The notes under the pieces: generated by a model
Databases searched by the model: none
What the model saw: the letters and a program-made list of their open reading frames with translations, nothing else
What the model was told of the DNA's origin: nothing
Shown here: piece after piece, positions 54,788-64,000 of the stretch
Layout: the number at the start of each line of letters is the position of its first letter
Position numbering within the stretch: the first letter of the stretch is position 1
From: Cylicocyclus nassatus
Taxonomy: Eukaryota > Nematoda > Chromadorea > Rhabditida > Strongylidae
Length of the DNA stretch: 64,000 nucleotides
Direction of reading: 5' to 3'
Assembly (NCBI GenBank): GCA_958299035.1
Contig: CATQJL010000001.1
Coordinates: 77,645,594-77,709,593 of the forward strand
Program-made: the position numbers and the translations under genes

Positions 54788-57700
54788 TGAACAACGGTAC
54801 ATCTTAAAATGAGGATCTACTTGAAGTCGTTCTGGTGGTCGACGATGTCGGCTTGATCTAGTTGGAATCAGTGACGTGGTTGAAGTTGCTTGGTGTTCAG
54901 CGATGTTCATGCCATTGTCCATTTGGCCTTCTTCAAGACGTGTGGTAGAGGCTGGATCACGACGGCGCTCCATTCTTCCACTGCGCATCTGATTCGCATG
55001 TCGTCTCCATAGCTGGTTGTCTTCCGTGAACACATCGTACACGGCTTCTCCGTAGCGTTTCTTCACACGAGCTGGAATCCATTTTTCGTATCCCGAGCGA
55101 AAATCACGTACCCACACGGCTTCTTGTGGCTGGTACGCCTTCTTTCGTGCTCCATGGTGGCGGTTGAACTGCTTCTCCATGTTTTCGTTGCCCATTCCTT
55201 CTTCTTTGGAGTCTTCATTCAGTAGCGACAGCGGTGTCCTTATCTGACGTCCCAGGAGCAGCTCGGCAGGCGAACGTTGTCCTGGAGCAGTTGTACAAGG
55301 CGTTCGTCGATAAGACTGTAGAAACTCCGCAATCTTCTCTGCCGTTCCTCCCTCCTTAATTTTCTGGAAGGTCCTTTTGAAGATATCCACAAACCTCTCC
55401 GCTTGTCCATTTGATTGCGGATGGAACGGTGGTGAACGCATATGCTTGATTCCTCGCTCTTCACAGAAATCTTGGAACTCCTTCGCTGTGAACTGCGTCC
55501 CATTGTCCGACACGATCACTTGCGGATTTCCAAATCGAGCGAATAGAGACCTGAGTTCTCTTAGGGTAGCTTTAGTTGACGATGAAGGCATCTCAAATAC
55601 TTCTGGCCATTTCGAGTAAGCGTCAACTACGACGAGATACATCTTGCCATTCAGCGGCCCTGCATAGTCAATGTGAAGTCGATTCCATGGTTTATCTTCC
55701 ACTTTCCATGAATGCAGCAACGTCTTCACTGGCATTTTGGAGGCTTCTTGACAATCCCTACAGCGGCGCACTGAGTCTTCAATTTCTCTGTTGATGCCCA
55801 TCCAATATGCGAATCCTCTCGCGAGCATCTTCATCCTTGTCATTCCAGGGTGTCCCTCGTGTAACTGCTTCAGAACCGCCTGTCTCAGCGAAGCTGGAAT
55901 GACTATTCTGTGGGCGAAGTACAAGCATCCGTTTTGCACTGATAAATTCTCCCTCAGTGCTCTCCAATTTCGGACTTCTTCTTTCGGCTTGGACGGCCAT
56001 GCTCCTGATTGCAGCATTCGTATGGTTCGTACGTATTCCTGCGCAATGGTTTCGTCCTTACGAGATTCCTCTTCAATCTTCTTCCGGGTTACTGGTAACG
56101 CTCGTACAGCAGCGGCTTGAACAGCTCGCACCTCTTCTTCTATCTTCGCTATGACGACGTCTTCGGTTTGGAATGGCCTTGGAGGGATCAGTCGAGACAG
56201 TGCATCGGCTTGTCCAAATTCGGTTGTCTTGCGGTGCTCCAGTTCGAAGTCGTATGCGAGTAGAATGAGTTTCCATCGTTGCAACCTGTTCGCTGTGTAC
56301 ACTGGCACCATCTTCTTTGGTCCAAAGATGTGTAGCAGCGGCTTGTGATCGGTGAGCAATCTGAATCGGCGTCCGTATATGTACCGATGGAACTTACGGA
56401 CTGCGAAAACCAATGCTAGTCCTTCCTTTTCAATTTGTCCGTAGTTCTTTTCGGCGGCTGTGAGGCTTCGGCTTGCATGGCAGATAGCCTTTTCTGTCCC
56501 ATCTGGCATCTTGTGCAGAATAACAGCCCCGATTCCGTAGTCTGACGCGTCCGCAGCTACCACTATCTGTAAGTCAGGATCGAAATGTGTGAGGAGTAAA
56601 TCGGAGGCTAAGACTTCTTTGGCACGCTTGAATGCGTTTTGGCATTCCTCCGTCCATTCGAACTTTGCGTCCTTCTTGAGCAATGCGTCCAAGGGTGCTC
56701 TAAGCTGGCGCATCTCGGCTACGAACAATCCATAGTAGTTGATCATCCCGAGGAATGATCGAACATCCGCTATGTTCTTCGGCGCTGGCATTTGCTGAAT
56801 AACTTCGATCTTCTTTGGATCCGGCCGGCGTCCATTTTTGTCAATGATGCAACCTAAGTAACAAATCTCTGGCATGAGAAAGTTGCATTTTTCCAACCTG
56901 ACGTGAAATCCGTAATCCTTGATTCTCTTAAACAAGGCTTCCAGATTCTGGCGATGTTCTTCATAACTCCTCCCCGTGATGATGATGTCATCAAGATAAG
57001 CGGCTACTCCATCAAGTCCGCTTATCATGGAATCCATGATCTGTTGAAATATGCCTGGTGCCGATTTCACTCCGAATGGCAATCGATTATAGCGATATAA
57101 TCCTTTGTGTGTATTGATAGTGAGCATCTCCTTTGATGCTTCCTCGACTTCCACTTGCAAATAGGCTTCTGCTAGGTCGAGTTGAGTGAAAAGCTGGCCT
57201 CCATTGAGCTTTGTAAACACATCCTCCGCAGTGGGCAATGGATGCTGATGCAGCTGCAATGCATCGTTGAGTCCTGTCGAGAAGTCGGCGCATAGACGGA
57301 TCTTGCCATTTTTCTTCTTGACGGCGACTATCGGCGCGGCCCACTCTGAGTGTTCTACAGCAGAAATAACTCCTTCGGCAACCAGCCGATCAATTTCTGC
57401 CTCCAGTTCCGGTGCCGTGGCGTATGGAACTGGCCTCTTCTTCTTGAAAACTGGCACAGCATCGCTCTTCAAGACTAACTTGGCCTTGCTCTTCGTGCAC
57501 TTTCCCAAGTCGCTATTGAAGACTTCCGCATATTTCCTCTTCAAATCGGCGACGACTTCGGCTCGAAGTTTCTCCTCGCTAGTCACCTTTCTGCAGTTGT
57601 AGTTGTCCTTCAGCTTCTTGTACGCCGGCAATTGGATACACCATTCCAATCCCAATAGATTCGAGCCTTCGGTGACGTAGCAAACTCCGTTTCCATGAAC

Positions 57701-58903
57701 GGTTTTCCCTGTAACTCGATCTTTGACCTTAAAATCGGTCGAGAATTTACCGTCGATCTGCATCGGCGTCCCGTCGGCAGTTTTCACGGGCAACACACAG
57801 GGTTCCAGAGCAGGGGATCCCATCCTCTTCCAGGCTCTTCGCGAAATCAGGGTTATATCCGCACCTGTGTCTAGCTGTAGCTTGAGGGAACATCCTCTGA
57901 TTACGACGTCGATATAAGTCCGCGCTTTCTCGGCGTCGAAAACGACCACATTTTTGCACTGTCGCCTGCGGCTCACATGGGTTCCCGTCTTCCGCCGCTT
58001 CTTTCGACTGTTGTCAGATTGTGGACAGTCTCTTCTGAAATGTGGTCCTCCGCATATGAAGCAATTTACCTTTTTCTTCCATACAGCATGGACGTCGCGA
58101 GTGCCTTCCATGTCCGTGTTATCCACTTTCAAAGCAGTGAAATTTTCGCAATCCGTGACTAGGTCTTCGATTGTTAACGGTACTTCGTCCTTGTGGGCGT
58201 CCAGTCGACGAATCATCCGAAGGCGAACTTCCCTGAGCGAGGGATCTTGAAGACCTGCTACAAATTGCAACGTCTTCATTGCCGTGTAATCCAGCTCTTT
58301 GAGTCGAGCGTCTTCGTCCATCCGCTTGATAGTGTTAGCGTATTCGCGAAATGGTACGCATGTTGGTGTAAGCGGCGGACAGGCTATCCTCAGGCACTCG
58401 TACCTTCTCCTGATGAGGGTCTTCTTAGAGGCAAATAGCTTCTGAAGATTCGCGATGGTGGTGTCGAAGTCCAAGTCATGTGGTTTCGCAGGTAAGACCT
58501 CATCAGCATACTTCCGGTATGATTCTTCGTCCAGCTTCATGAGGATCAAGTCACGCTTCTTGTGATCCGGCAGCTGGGCGTCGCGAATTATAGGTCCATA
58601 CCTGCCGTACCAGTATGCAAAAGTGTTACCTGTCTCCTCGTCCGAGACAAATCGTTGCACTTCCTTGCTCAGCTGATCGTATTGATCTTTGCTGGCATCT
58701 TGAACGGCTCCCTGCTTATTGGCTAAGGTGGTGATCAGCTCCTTCATCTGCTCTTGCTGAGCTTGCAATTGCATCTGCTGCTCCTGTTGAAGTTGCCTTT
58801 GCAGCTTCATCTCCTCCTGTTGAATTCGCATTTGTTCGACCATGACCGACAGGACCTTCTCCAAAGAGTCATGGCCATGCCGCTCTTCACTGGCTTTCGG
58901 CAT
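54782..58903 (-). CDS. Gag-Pol polyprotein (Ty3/gypsy), 1,373 residues
   Basis: This is one frame with no breaks. Residues 1-60 are rich in Q, E and M (coiled-coil-like), followed by a gag capsid-type region to about 260. A zinc knuckle, CFICGGPHFRRDC (281-293), has one residue fewer between C and H than the usual CX2CX4HX4C. Retropepsin: LDTGADITLIS (344-354). RT about 490-690, with FTQLDLAEAYLQV and YLDDII (catalytic DD, 638-639). RNase H about 780-905, with AADASDYGIGAV and TDHKPL. Integrase: HHCC finger (H1015 to CRDC 1048-1051) and DDE core D1079, D1133, E1169 (spacings 53 and 35). A tail follows to the stop beside the 3' LTR. Gag and Pol share one frame, so no frameshift is needed. The ATG at 58903 is the first in the frame that gives a full gag. 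Copies of this kind assemble particles, reverse transcribe and integrate. Confidence 0.95.
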   Translation of the reverse strand: MPKASEERHGHDSLEKVLSVMVEQMRIQQEEMKLQRQLQQEQQMQLQAQQEQMKELITTLANKQGAVQDASKDQYDQLSKEVQRFVSDEETGNTFAYWYGRYGPIIRDAQLPDHKKRDLILMKLDEESYRKYADEVLPAKPHDLDFDTTIANLQKLFASKKTLIRRRYECLRIACPPLTPTCVPFREYANTIKRMDEDARLKELDYTAMKTLQFVAGLQDPSLREVRLRMIRRLDAHKDEVPLTIEDLVTDCENFTALKVDNTDMEGTRDVHAVWKKKVNCFICGGPHFRRDCPQSDNSRKKRRKTGTHVSRRRQCKNVVVFDAEKARTYIDVVIRGCSLKLQLDTGADITLISRRAWKRMGSPALEPCVLPVKTADGTPMQIDGKFSTDFKVKDRVTGKTVHGNGVCYVTEGSNLLGLEWCIQLPAYKKLKDNYNCRKVTSEEKLRAEVVADLKRKYAEVFNSDLGKCTKSKAKLVLKSDAVPVFKKKRPVPYATAPELEAEIDRLVAEGVISAVEHSEWAAPIVAVKKKNGKIRLCADFSTGLNDALQLHQHPLPTAEDVFTKLNGGQLFTQLDLAEAYLQVEVEEASKEMLTINTHKGLYRYNRLPFGVKSAPGIFQQIMDSMISGLDGVAAYLDDIIITGRSYEEHRQNLEALFKRIKDYGFHVRLEKCNFLMPEICYLGCIIDKNGRRPDPKKIEVIQQMPAPKNIADVRSFLGMINYYGLFVAEMRQLRAPLDALLKKDAKFEWTEECQNAFKRAKEVLASDLLLTHFDPDLQIVVAADASDYGIGAVILHKMPDGTEKAICHASRSLTAAEKNYGQIEKEGLALVFAVRKFHRYIYGRRFRLLTDHKPLLHIFGPKKMVPVYTANRLQRWKLILLAYDFELEHRKTTEFGQADALSRLIPPRPFQTEDVVIAKIEEEVRAVQAAAVRALPVTRKKIEEESRKDETIAQEYVRTIRMLQSGAWPSKPKEEVRNWRALRENLSVQNGCLYFAHRIVIPASLRQAVLKQLHEGHPGMTRMKMLARGFAYWMGINREIEDSVRRCRDCQEASKMPVKTLLHSWKVEDKPWNRLHIDYAGPLNGKMYLVVVDAYSKWPEVFEMPSSSTKATLRELRSLFARFGNPQVIVSDNGTQFTAKEFQDFCEERGIKHMRSPPFHPQSNGQAERFVDIFKRTFQKIKEGGTAEKIAEFLQSYRRTPCTTAPGQRSPAELLLGRQIRTPLSLLNEDSKEEGMGNENMEKQFNRHHGARKKAYQPQEAVWVRDFRSGYEKWIPARVKKRYGEAVYDVFTEDNQLWRRHANQMRSGRMERRRDPASTTRLEEGQMDNGMNIAEHQATSTTSLIPTRSSRHRRPPERLQVDPHFKMYRCSS

Positions 58904-59144
58904 GGTAGAACTCTTCAGTGTCGACGAGTTCTTCTGCTAAATCAAATTCCTTGCAATGCTTACTTGTCTGGCTGTCCTCGACCGGTAGCAGCTTCCTCCC
59001 AGCTTGAACTGAGCTGCAGCACTTCTTCTTGTCCTTGATTGGGGGGCTGCTCGTCCTCGGTCGGGCTGTTGGTCCTCGGTCGGTGGAGCTTCTTCTGGTC
59101 CTTGGTCGGTGGAGGTCTTCTTGTCCTTGATCCTGATCGCCAGT
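58904..59144 (-). other. Gypsy leader and primer-binding-site candidate
   Basis: Next to the 5' LTR the minus strand reads ACTGGCGATCAGGATCAAGG. TGGCGATCAG starts with the TGG expected of a tRNA primer site, offset by two bases from the LTR end; I did not identify the tRNA. The leader then carries several GGACCAAGGACCAG-like short repeats near 59020-59115. Confidence 0.6.
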
Positions 59145-59363
59145 TGTTGTGGAACGCGTTGAGCCGTTGACGATTTATTAGAAAAACACAAACATTCCCC
59201 TTATACACATAGGCGTATATGCCGCGGGTTCACTAGGATCAATGCAATAACAACACGTAAACGTAATCAAGGTGCGGCGGGTACGCCGCAGCCGTCTAGG
59301 TCACCTCAGCCTTAGCTATCAATAATGAGCGAGTTCTAGTTCACACTGAACAGCTCTACAACA
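59145..59363 (-). repeat. Gypsy 5' LTR
   Basis: 219 bp, identical to the 3' LTR by eye. It should contain the promoter for the element. Confidence 0.95.
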
Positions 59364-59616
59364 GAAAGAAATTACGATTTTTGGATAATGACGCCCAAAA
59401 TTCGGAGTTAGGTGATGTAAGGTTGGCCCGGGAGTTCTTGGGCATCATTTTTGAAAAATTACAACTTCTTGCTCTCTCAACGGGTTTACACAATTTTATG
59501 ATTTTGTGCGGTAGGGTAGGGAAAACCTTTTTCTTTGTGACATGGCTTTGCTGCTCCCTAAGGAGCAGTTTTTGAGTGGAAACAGAAGAATAGAATTACT
59601 TCGCCTTCGGTTACTT

Positions 59617-59987
59617 TGTAACCGGGGGTGTCTAGTGGTATAAAGGTTTCAACCGGATCGATAGACAACACGGATTGAACGACTAATAGTTTATCTCAGA
59701 AAAACGGCAACGAACAACAAGAAACAAGAACGTGTAACATGAACAAGGCCTAACAACGAAACAACGGGCTTTACCCTCTGACCACTTCGGCAGGTTTACT
59801 GGTTACTCTCTATTTAGGGGGGAGATCCGCCTCTCTTCGACGGAGTTAGCTCCCGCTAGCGCTTCCTCAGCGCGGACTCCGAGGCCTCCCCCTGACTCTC
59901 GGTATTTATACCCTGCCGAAGGGGTCAGCGTGGGCTTTTCTTCCCGCCACTGAAGATCGGTAGGTCGGTAATCCGCGCCCTCTGACA
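59617..59987 (-). repeat. 3' LTR of the gag-protease element
   Basis: Pairs with 62765-63136. A TATAAATA box lies on the minus strand at 59903-59910. Confidence 0.9.
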
Positions 59988-60006
59988 TCCCCCCCCCCCC
60001 CCCTCC
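59988..60006 (-). other. Polypurine tract of the gag-protease element
   Basis: On the minus strand this reads GGAG followed by a run of about 14 G and then A, abutting the 3' LTR. It is the expected plus-strand primer position and a possible G-quadruplex. Confidence 0.8.
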
Positions 60007-60776
60007 GGGGAGCCGACGTCCTCGGCGGCGGCTGCAACTTGCTGAGCTCTGCACCGGGAACTCTCCTGCGAATGTCGTTGTAGAGGTTTCGCGCATATCC
60101 ATCCCTGAAATGCGTGTGGCATACCTGAAAAGAATTTTGAGTTTACCTGCTCCCATGGCTCTCCTATTTTCTGTCCTTGAGGGAGCCAACTTGAACAAGT
60201 GATTTGGGTGTTTGCCCATTTTTTCAGTACTGATTCAATCACCGTTCACACTTTTGACATCGTTTTCCACGTACTAATCTTCTTGAAAGATAGTGGCGGC
60301 CACACGGATACAATCTTTCCTCCTTCTTCGAGGTACTTCTTGCATATCCGCAATGTCTCAATGATAGACTCATCCTCCCTTCTTGGGTTCATGGGCCATA
60401 CTATGATCCACATATGACAGTTCTTCAAGTATTTCAACGCTTCTTTGAGTTGACTGAATGATACTGCCACCCTGGTCAGTACTCCACGCTGTTTCAGCTC
60501 AACTTCCTCATATGATGTTGCACATCTCGGTGCAATAAACGCAACAGGACGTTCCTTTTCAGAACTTTGTCCTTTCTTACTGCTTGTCTTTTGAACCTTA
60601 ACCCCTTTCTGTGCCTCTCCGCACATTTTCCAATCGCTTCTGGAAGGGTTATGCTTTTTGCTGCCCTTCCTACATCTCGACTTCTTCCACTTGCGCTCGC
60701 AAGCTTCTCCTGACCAGATTCCACTGTCTGCTTTGACATCTCTTTTTTTTCTCAATGAAAGTCTTCTTGCTGACAT
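60007..60776 (-). pseudogene. Unassigned C-terminal region of the gag-protease element
   Basis: The frame 60246-60776 (176 codons) is basic at its start (LSLRKKRDVK, KKSRCRKGSKKHN). It then has a folded-looking part: VAFIAPRCATSYEEVELKQR, SQLKEALKYLKNCHMWIIVW, and CKKYLEEGGKIVSVWPPLSF. After one stop the same frame continues IESVLKKWANTQITC. It takes the place where RT would normally begin. The alternating hydrophobic and charged pattern suggests an alpha/beta fold. I do not recognise the family. Several stops make this copy non-functional. Confidence 0.5.
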
Positions 60777-61309
60777 TTACAGACCTGTCCTTCTCTGAGA
60801 TAGATCTGTTCACAGTTATGGTACATAGTTGGATCCTCATTCCTGTCGTCCGAAACATAAAAAGCCACTTCTTTCTTGCATCCTCCTCTATGTTCTACTT
60901 CTACTTTTACACCTCCGAGAAAGCTCATCACATGGCTGGATGCATCGTATATGCTTCCTTCCACAATGTCGAAAGTCTGAAGTGACTAGACATCGTAGCC
61001 ACTGTTCCTGGCTTCTATAAGCACGCTCACTGGTAGTATACTTATCTCCGAGCCCGTGTCTAGAAGTGTCGAAACTTTCCTTCCCAACATTCTCGCTTGA
61101 GTCAACGTTGTCCTGCCAACAATTCCATAGGCGTCGGATTGGGAGCTCTTTACAACCATGTTCCGGCTCCTACTTACCATTGATGTCACTCCATTCGAAG
61201 TCTTGATGACGCCTTCCTTCTCCGTTTTCCTGTACCTACAATCTCTCAGGATGTCCAAAGTGACCGCATTTGAAGCATTTCTTATCTTCATGATCCTCAT
61301 CATAGGCAC
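60752..61309 (-). pseudogene. Retropepsin of the gag-protease element
   Basis: The frame encodes GRKVSTLLDTGSEISILPVS, the aspartyl protease active site DTGS, then after one in-frame TAG (60986-60988) SIYDASSHVMSFLGGVKVEV and CKKEVAFYVSDD in the same frame, the flap and second half of a retropepsin. It begins one frame away from gag, within the zinc knuckle. The in-frame stop makes it a pseudogene in this copy. Confidence 0.75.
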
Positions 61310-61820
61310 TCGAGCTACTCGTTGGCTCCTGCCTTCTCATGCCAACTTCCTTTTCGCCTCTCTCCGCTGAGCTGCGACTTTGGGTTATAGCTGGCATATA
61401 ACCTTCATTTTCACTTGCGTTCCTCCAGGACGGAGCTTGCTGTTCACTCCTCCTCTCAAATTTGCAAAATCTTCGCGACTGTTCGATCTTAATCGCTATT
61501 TCTTTTATCTTATTATAAGCCTCGGCTGGGTCCGCCTGGTGTAGGGTTCCCACCAGCTGTACGTGTTCCGGCCATGACGTCAGATTCTCCAGCAGAATCT
61601 GTGCGTGCTCCATCGATCTTTCCCTAATAGTACATTGAGGATTGGCCTTTCTTGCTAGGTTCTCGAGGGCGACACAAAAGTCCGCGACCTCTTGGCCTGG
61701 CCTTAAGCGCATGTTCCTTAAGGCTGTCAGTGCCTTTAACCTAGCTGCTGTAAAGTCACAGGCCAGTAGTAAAGCCATCTCCCTCACTACTCTGTCAAAG
61801 CCTTGCTGTCTTACCCCCAT
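61236..61820 (-). pseudogene. Gag, C-terminal part with zinc knuckle
   Basis: The 194-codon frame has a Retrotrans_gag-like stretch (RLKALTALRNMRLRPGQEVA, FCVALENLARKANPQC) and ends CFKCGHFGHPER before a stop. The last cysteine of the CX2CX4HX4C knuckle is present one frame over (RDC), where the protease frame starts. A missing 2-bp GA in a GAGAGAT run would explain the break; programmed frameshifting is the alternative. Confidence 0.75.
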
Positions 61821-61881
61821 GGTATGCTCAAAAATAAGGACTTTGCCCTTCCTTCCAAGTGTTCATCACCCAGGACCTCTA

Positions 61882-62406
61882 TCAGCAACTTTTCATCCTG
61901 GACCATGGTACCATACTTCCTTCTGAAGTTCCGAATAAATCCTTCAAAGTCCTCATCACACAGCCCTTGAAGACTCCAGGATCAGGAAAAGTCATGCTTT
62001 GAAAACAGCTGAGCAACTGATCTTCCAAACCTCGATAATTGTCGAGTGGTCCGATATCCGACCCTCTCAACACACTGCCTTCCCTCACTGCAACTGCAGT
62101 TGCTCTGAGACCGAGTATCTGGTTTAACCCTGTTGTTAGGTTCTCCAGCCTACCTAAAACTGTGGCTACCTTAGCCTCCAACTCTTCTTCAAGTGGCAAT
62201 CCATCAAACGGTATCCTACATCGGCTAAGGATCTTGCTTACCATCTCAGGTAGCATTTCCACTTCTTTTCTGATGAGGCTTATCTCCTCCATCATCAAGT
62301 GTGCTTTCCTTCCATGGGTATCATCTGCATATCTTTGCTTTTGATCCATATCCATGAACATAAATGCACTCGGCAGCGAAATGCTTCGCCTTGCCTTTAC
62401 ATTCAT
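61882..62406 (-). pseudogene. Gag, N-terminal part
   Basis: The 174-codon frame starts MNVKARRSISLPSAF and includes helical stretches such as LMMEEISLIRKEVEMLPEMV and LEAKVATVLGRLENLTTGLN, as expected of a gag N-terminus or coiled coil. The end, CFQSMTFPDPGVFKG, leads toward the gag core, but a frame change separates it from 61236-61820. The ATG is 359 bp inside the 5' LTR boundary. Confidence 0.6.
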
Positions 62407-62764
62407 CGGTAATCAACACCGCACGCGAAATCGCGCGTCTCAGCTGATGGAAGAGAGTTAATACAATCGATACTCGCAACTCTATTAAGCGTGGATGATT
62501 TGATCATCAATCACTTCTCCCTTATACCTTAACTGCCTGCTCTGTATGATATGATAGAGACTTTTGTCAGTTGATCTTAGATCTGGCCTTCTTGGCCCGT
62601 TACGTACGTCACCTGCTTGATGACGTATAGATTTCCCACCTTTTTATTCATTGGTTTCGCCTTCTTGGCCTGTTCTAAGCGTTCTCTGCTGTCTCGCCTC
62701 TGAGAACAGTCAATATCAGTCGCCCCGTGTGTATTTCAATCGATCCAGGTCGGCTCAGCCCCCA
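62407..62764 (-). other. Leader and primer-binding-site candidate of the gag-protease element
   Basis: Directly next to the 5' LTR the minus strand reads TGGGGGCTGAGCCGACC, beginning TGG as primer sites do; I did not identify the tRNA. The rest is non-coding leader. Confidence 0.6.
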
Positions 62765-63136
62765 TGTAACCGGGGGTGTCTAGTGGTACAACGGTTTCAA
62801 CCGGATCGATAGATAACACGGATTGAACGACTAATAGTTTATCTCAGAAAAACGGCAACGAACAACAAGAAACAAGAACGTGTAACATGAACAAGGCTTA
62901 ACAACGAAACATCGGGCTTTATCCTTTTGACCACTTCGGCAGGTTTACTGGTTACTCTCTATCTAAGGGGGAGATCCGCCTCTCTTCGACGGAGTTAGCT
63001 CCCGCTAGCGCTTCCTCAGCGCGGACTCCGAGGCCTCCCCCTGACTCTCGGTATTTATACCCTGCCGAAGGGGTCAGCGTGGGCTTTTCTTCCCGCCACT
63101 GAAGATCGGTAGGTCGGTGATCCGCGCCCTCTGACA
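62765..63136 (-). repeat. 5' LTR of the gag-protease element
   Basis: Pairs with 59617-59987, with about 11 differences by eye, one a 1-bp indel. A TATAAATA box lies on the minus strand at about 63052-63059. Confidence 0.9.
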
Positions 63137-63542
63137 ACTTTGAATTAAGCTGCTAAAACTAATACTTGAGAAGAAATTTTCGAACAAAAAGTATAGTATA
63201 TTCTTCAATCCAAACCTTTCCATCTGTTCAAAATTTGTGTTTAAAGACCTCTTCTTTAAAGAATTATGTTTTTCGAAAAAAATGCAAAAAAAATAAAATT
63301 TGCTGTTTTGTTTCACTTACACAAAAATCATAACTTCTCACAGAACACAAACTCTTTTGACACAAATTCCGCAGATGGAAAGCGTGAATTATTAAACTTA
63401 CTACAACACAGCAGCAGAGGCACTACGAGCAAGAAAAGGGTCTCCGATATTCAGAAAATTGAGGGTATGCAGACTGGTTGAGAGAGCAAGAAGTTATGAT
63501 TCTTTAAAATTAATGTGCAAGAAGTTTTGGGCCAACCTAATA

Positions 63543-64000
63543 TTTCATTGCACTTTGGTGAAGATAATGTTCAAATATTTTGTGATCTACTGTTTCCGAA
63601 TTTGGTTGTGGTTTTGCTTGACACCTTGAAATTTATCTCTGACTGCTGAATTTTTTGAAAAATTTTATAAAATTTCAAAGTTTCAGGGAAAACAACAAGC
63701 ATCTTTAAAAAAACATGTTAGAATACCAGTAAGTGCAAATTTTAACCCTAATCGGAGGAAAAGTGGTTGAATTTCAAATTAAGCACTCTGTAACATTGCG
63801 CTGTGTTTTCGGAACTGTATGATAATGATTTGACCTTGTTGGGTGATTCTAGGGCATTGATGTCGAGTTAGAGCGGAAAGGCTGCAGAAGTTATTGACCC
63901 CTTTCACGGCGCGGCATGCTACGTTTCGGACATATTGTACTTATCACATGATGGCATGCTCGCCGCCTGTCATCAATGCCCATGCGTGCACCTGTCATCT
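63543..64000. other. Intergenic, no feature recognised
   Basis: No repeat ends or coding frame were recognised to the end of the window. Confidence 0.35.

Larger units (their letters stand above)
54555..59363 (-). mobile_element. Complete Ty3/gypsy LTR retrotransposon
   Basis: Two 219-bp LTRs, identical by eye (54555-54773 and 59145-59363), start TGTTGT and end ACAACA, and are flanked by the 5-bp duplication GAAAG (54550-54554 and 59364-59368). A purine tract lies next to the left LTR and a primer-binding-site candidate next to the right LTR, so it is transcribed right to left. One unbroken Gag-Pol frame fills most of the interior. Identical LTRs and an open frame indicate a recent, possibly still mobile, insertion. 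It resembles the Mag/K02A2.6-like branch of animal gypsy elements; that placement is from memory. Confidence 0.95.
59617..63136 (-). mobile_element. LTR element with gag and protease but no RT or integrase
   Basis: LTRs of 371 and 372 bp (59617-59987 and 62765-63136) start TGTAACCGGG and end CTCTGACA. ACTT is duplicated outside (59613-59616 and 63137-63140). The interior is only 2,777 bp. On the minus strand it encodes gag with a zinc knuckle, a retropepsin, and an unassigned conserved-looking C-terminal region, followed directly by the purine tract and 3' LTR. RT, RNase H and integrase are absent with no sign of a gap, so mobility would depend on another element. LTR divergence is about 3% by eye. 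Confidence 0.85.
59420..63540. mobile_element. Mariner-type MITE split by an LTR element
   Basis: The left end AGGTTGGCCCGGGAGTTCTTG follows TA. The right end, on the other strand, is TTAGGTTGGCCCAAAACTTC, followed by TA (63541-63542). The matching inner blocks ACTTCTTGCTCTCTCAA (59464-59480) and its complement (63478-63495) support pairing. Without the LTR insertion it is about 600 bp. Confidence 0.8.

Noticed and set aside
55240..58438. Many frames antisense or out of phase to the gypsy Gag-Pol
   Set aside because: They are shadows of the 1,373-codon frame, without motifs.

Overview
This is eukaryotic, metazoan-type DNA: AT-rich, no operons, no intact host gene recognised, and almost entirely made of transposable elements inserted into one another. 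The mix of hammerhead-bearing Penelope-like elements (PLEs), CR1/jockey-type LINEs, Ty3/gypsy elements, mariner/Tc1-type and Harbinger/hAT-type MITEs and Helitrons would fit a repeat-rich nematode. That is an inference; nothing in the window fixes the species.

Layout. 1-7.4 kb: foldback repeats and a four-deep nest of MITEs, then a 1,015-bp mariner-type MITE. 8.6-12.7 kb: a minus-strand LINE with endonuclease, reverse transcriptase (RT) and C-terminal remnants, broken by a segment with a tRNA-like SINE head. 13.2 kb: a Harbinger-type MITE. 15.8-25.5 kb: a PLE cluster of five copies, two head-to-tail, two forming a long inverted repeat, one split by a MITE; the best copy keeps RT and GIY-YIG domains. 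27.4-33.2 kb: two hAT-type MITEs with 8-bp target duplications and a near-perfect long palindrome. 33.8-42.1 kb: a mariner-type MITE split by a decayed LTR element, which is itself split by a DNA element with an 8-bp target duplication. 44-50.6 kb: a plus-strand LINE interrupted by a Helitron full of ~119-bp tandem repeats and by a MITE. 50.7-54.5 kb: two more Helitrons, a Tc1-like element and a MITE. 54.55-59.37 kb: a complete Ty3/gypsy element with identical LTRs, a 5-bp target duplication and an unbroken 1,373-residue Gag-Pol. 59.4-63.5 kb: a MITE split by a second LTR element that has gag and protease but no RT or integrase.

How the parts relate. Many insertions can be dated against each other because the interrupted coding frame resumes exactly across them. 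The gypsy element is the youngest recognisable arrival and the only one that looks fully coding-competent; the PLE at 20.6-23.1 kb comes next (one stop, one frameshift). All coordinates, frames and repeat boundaries were read by eye from the sequence; no database search was possible.
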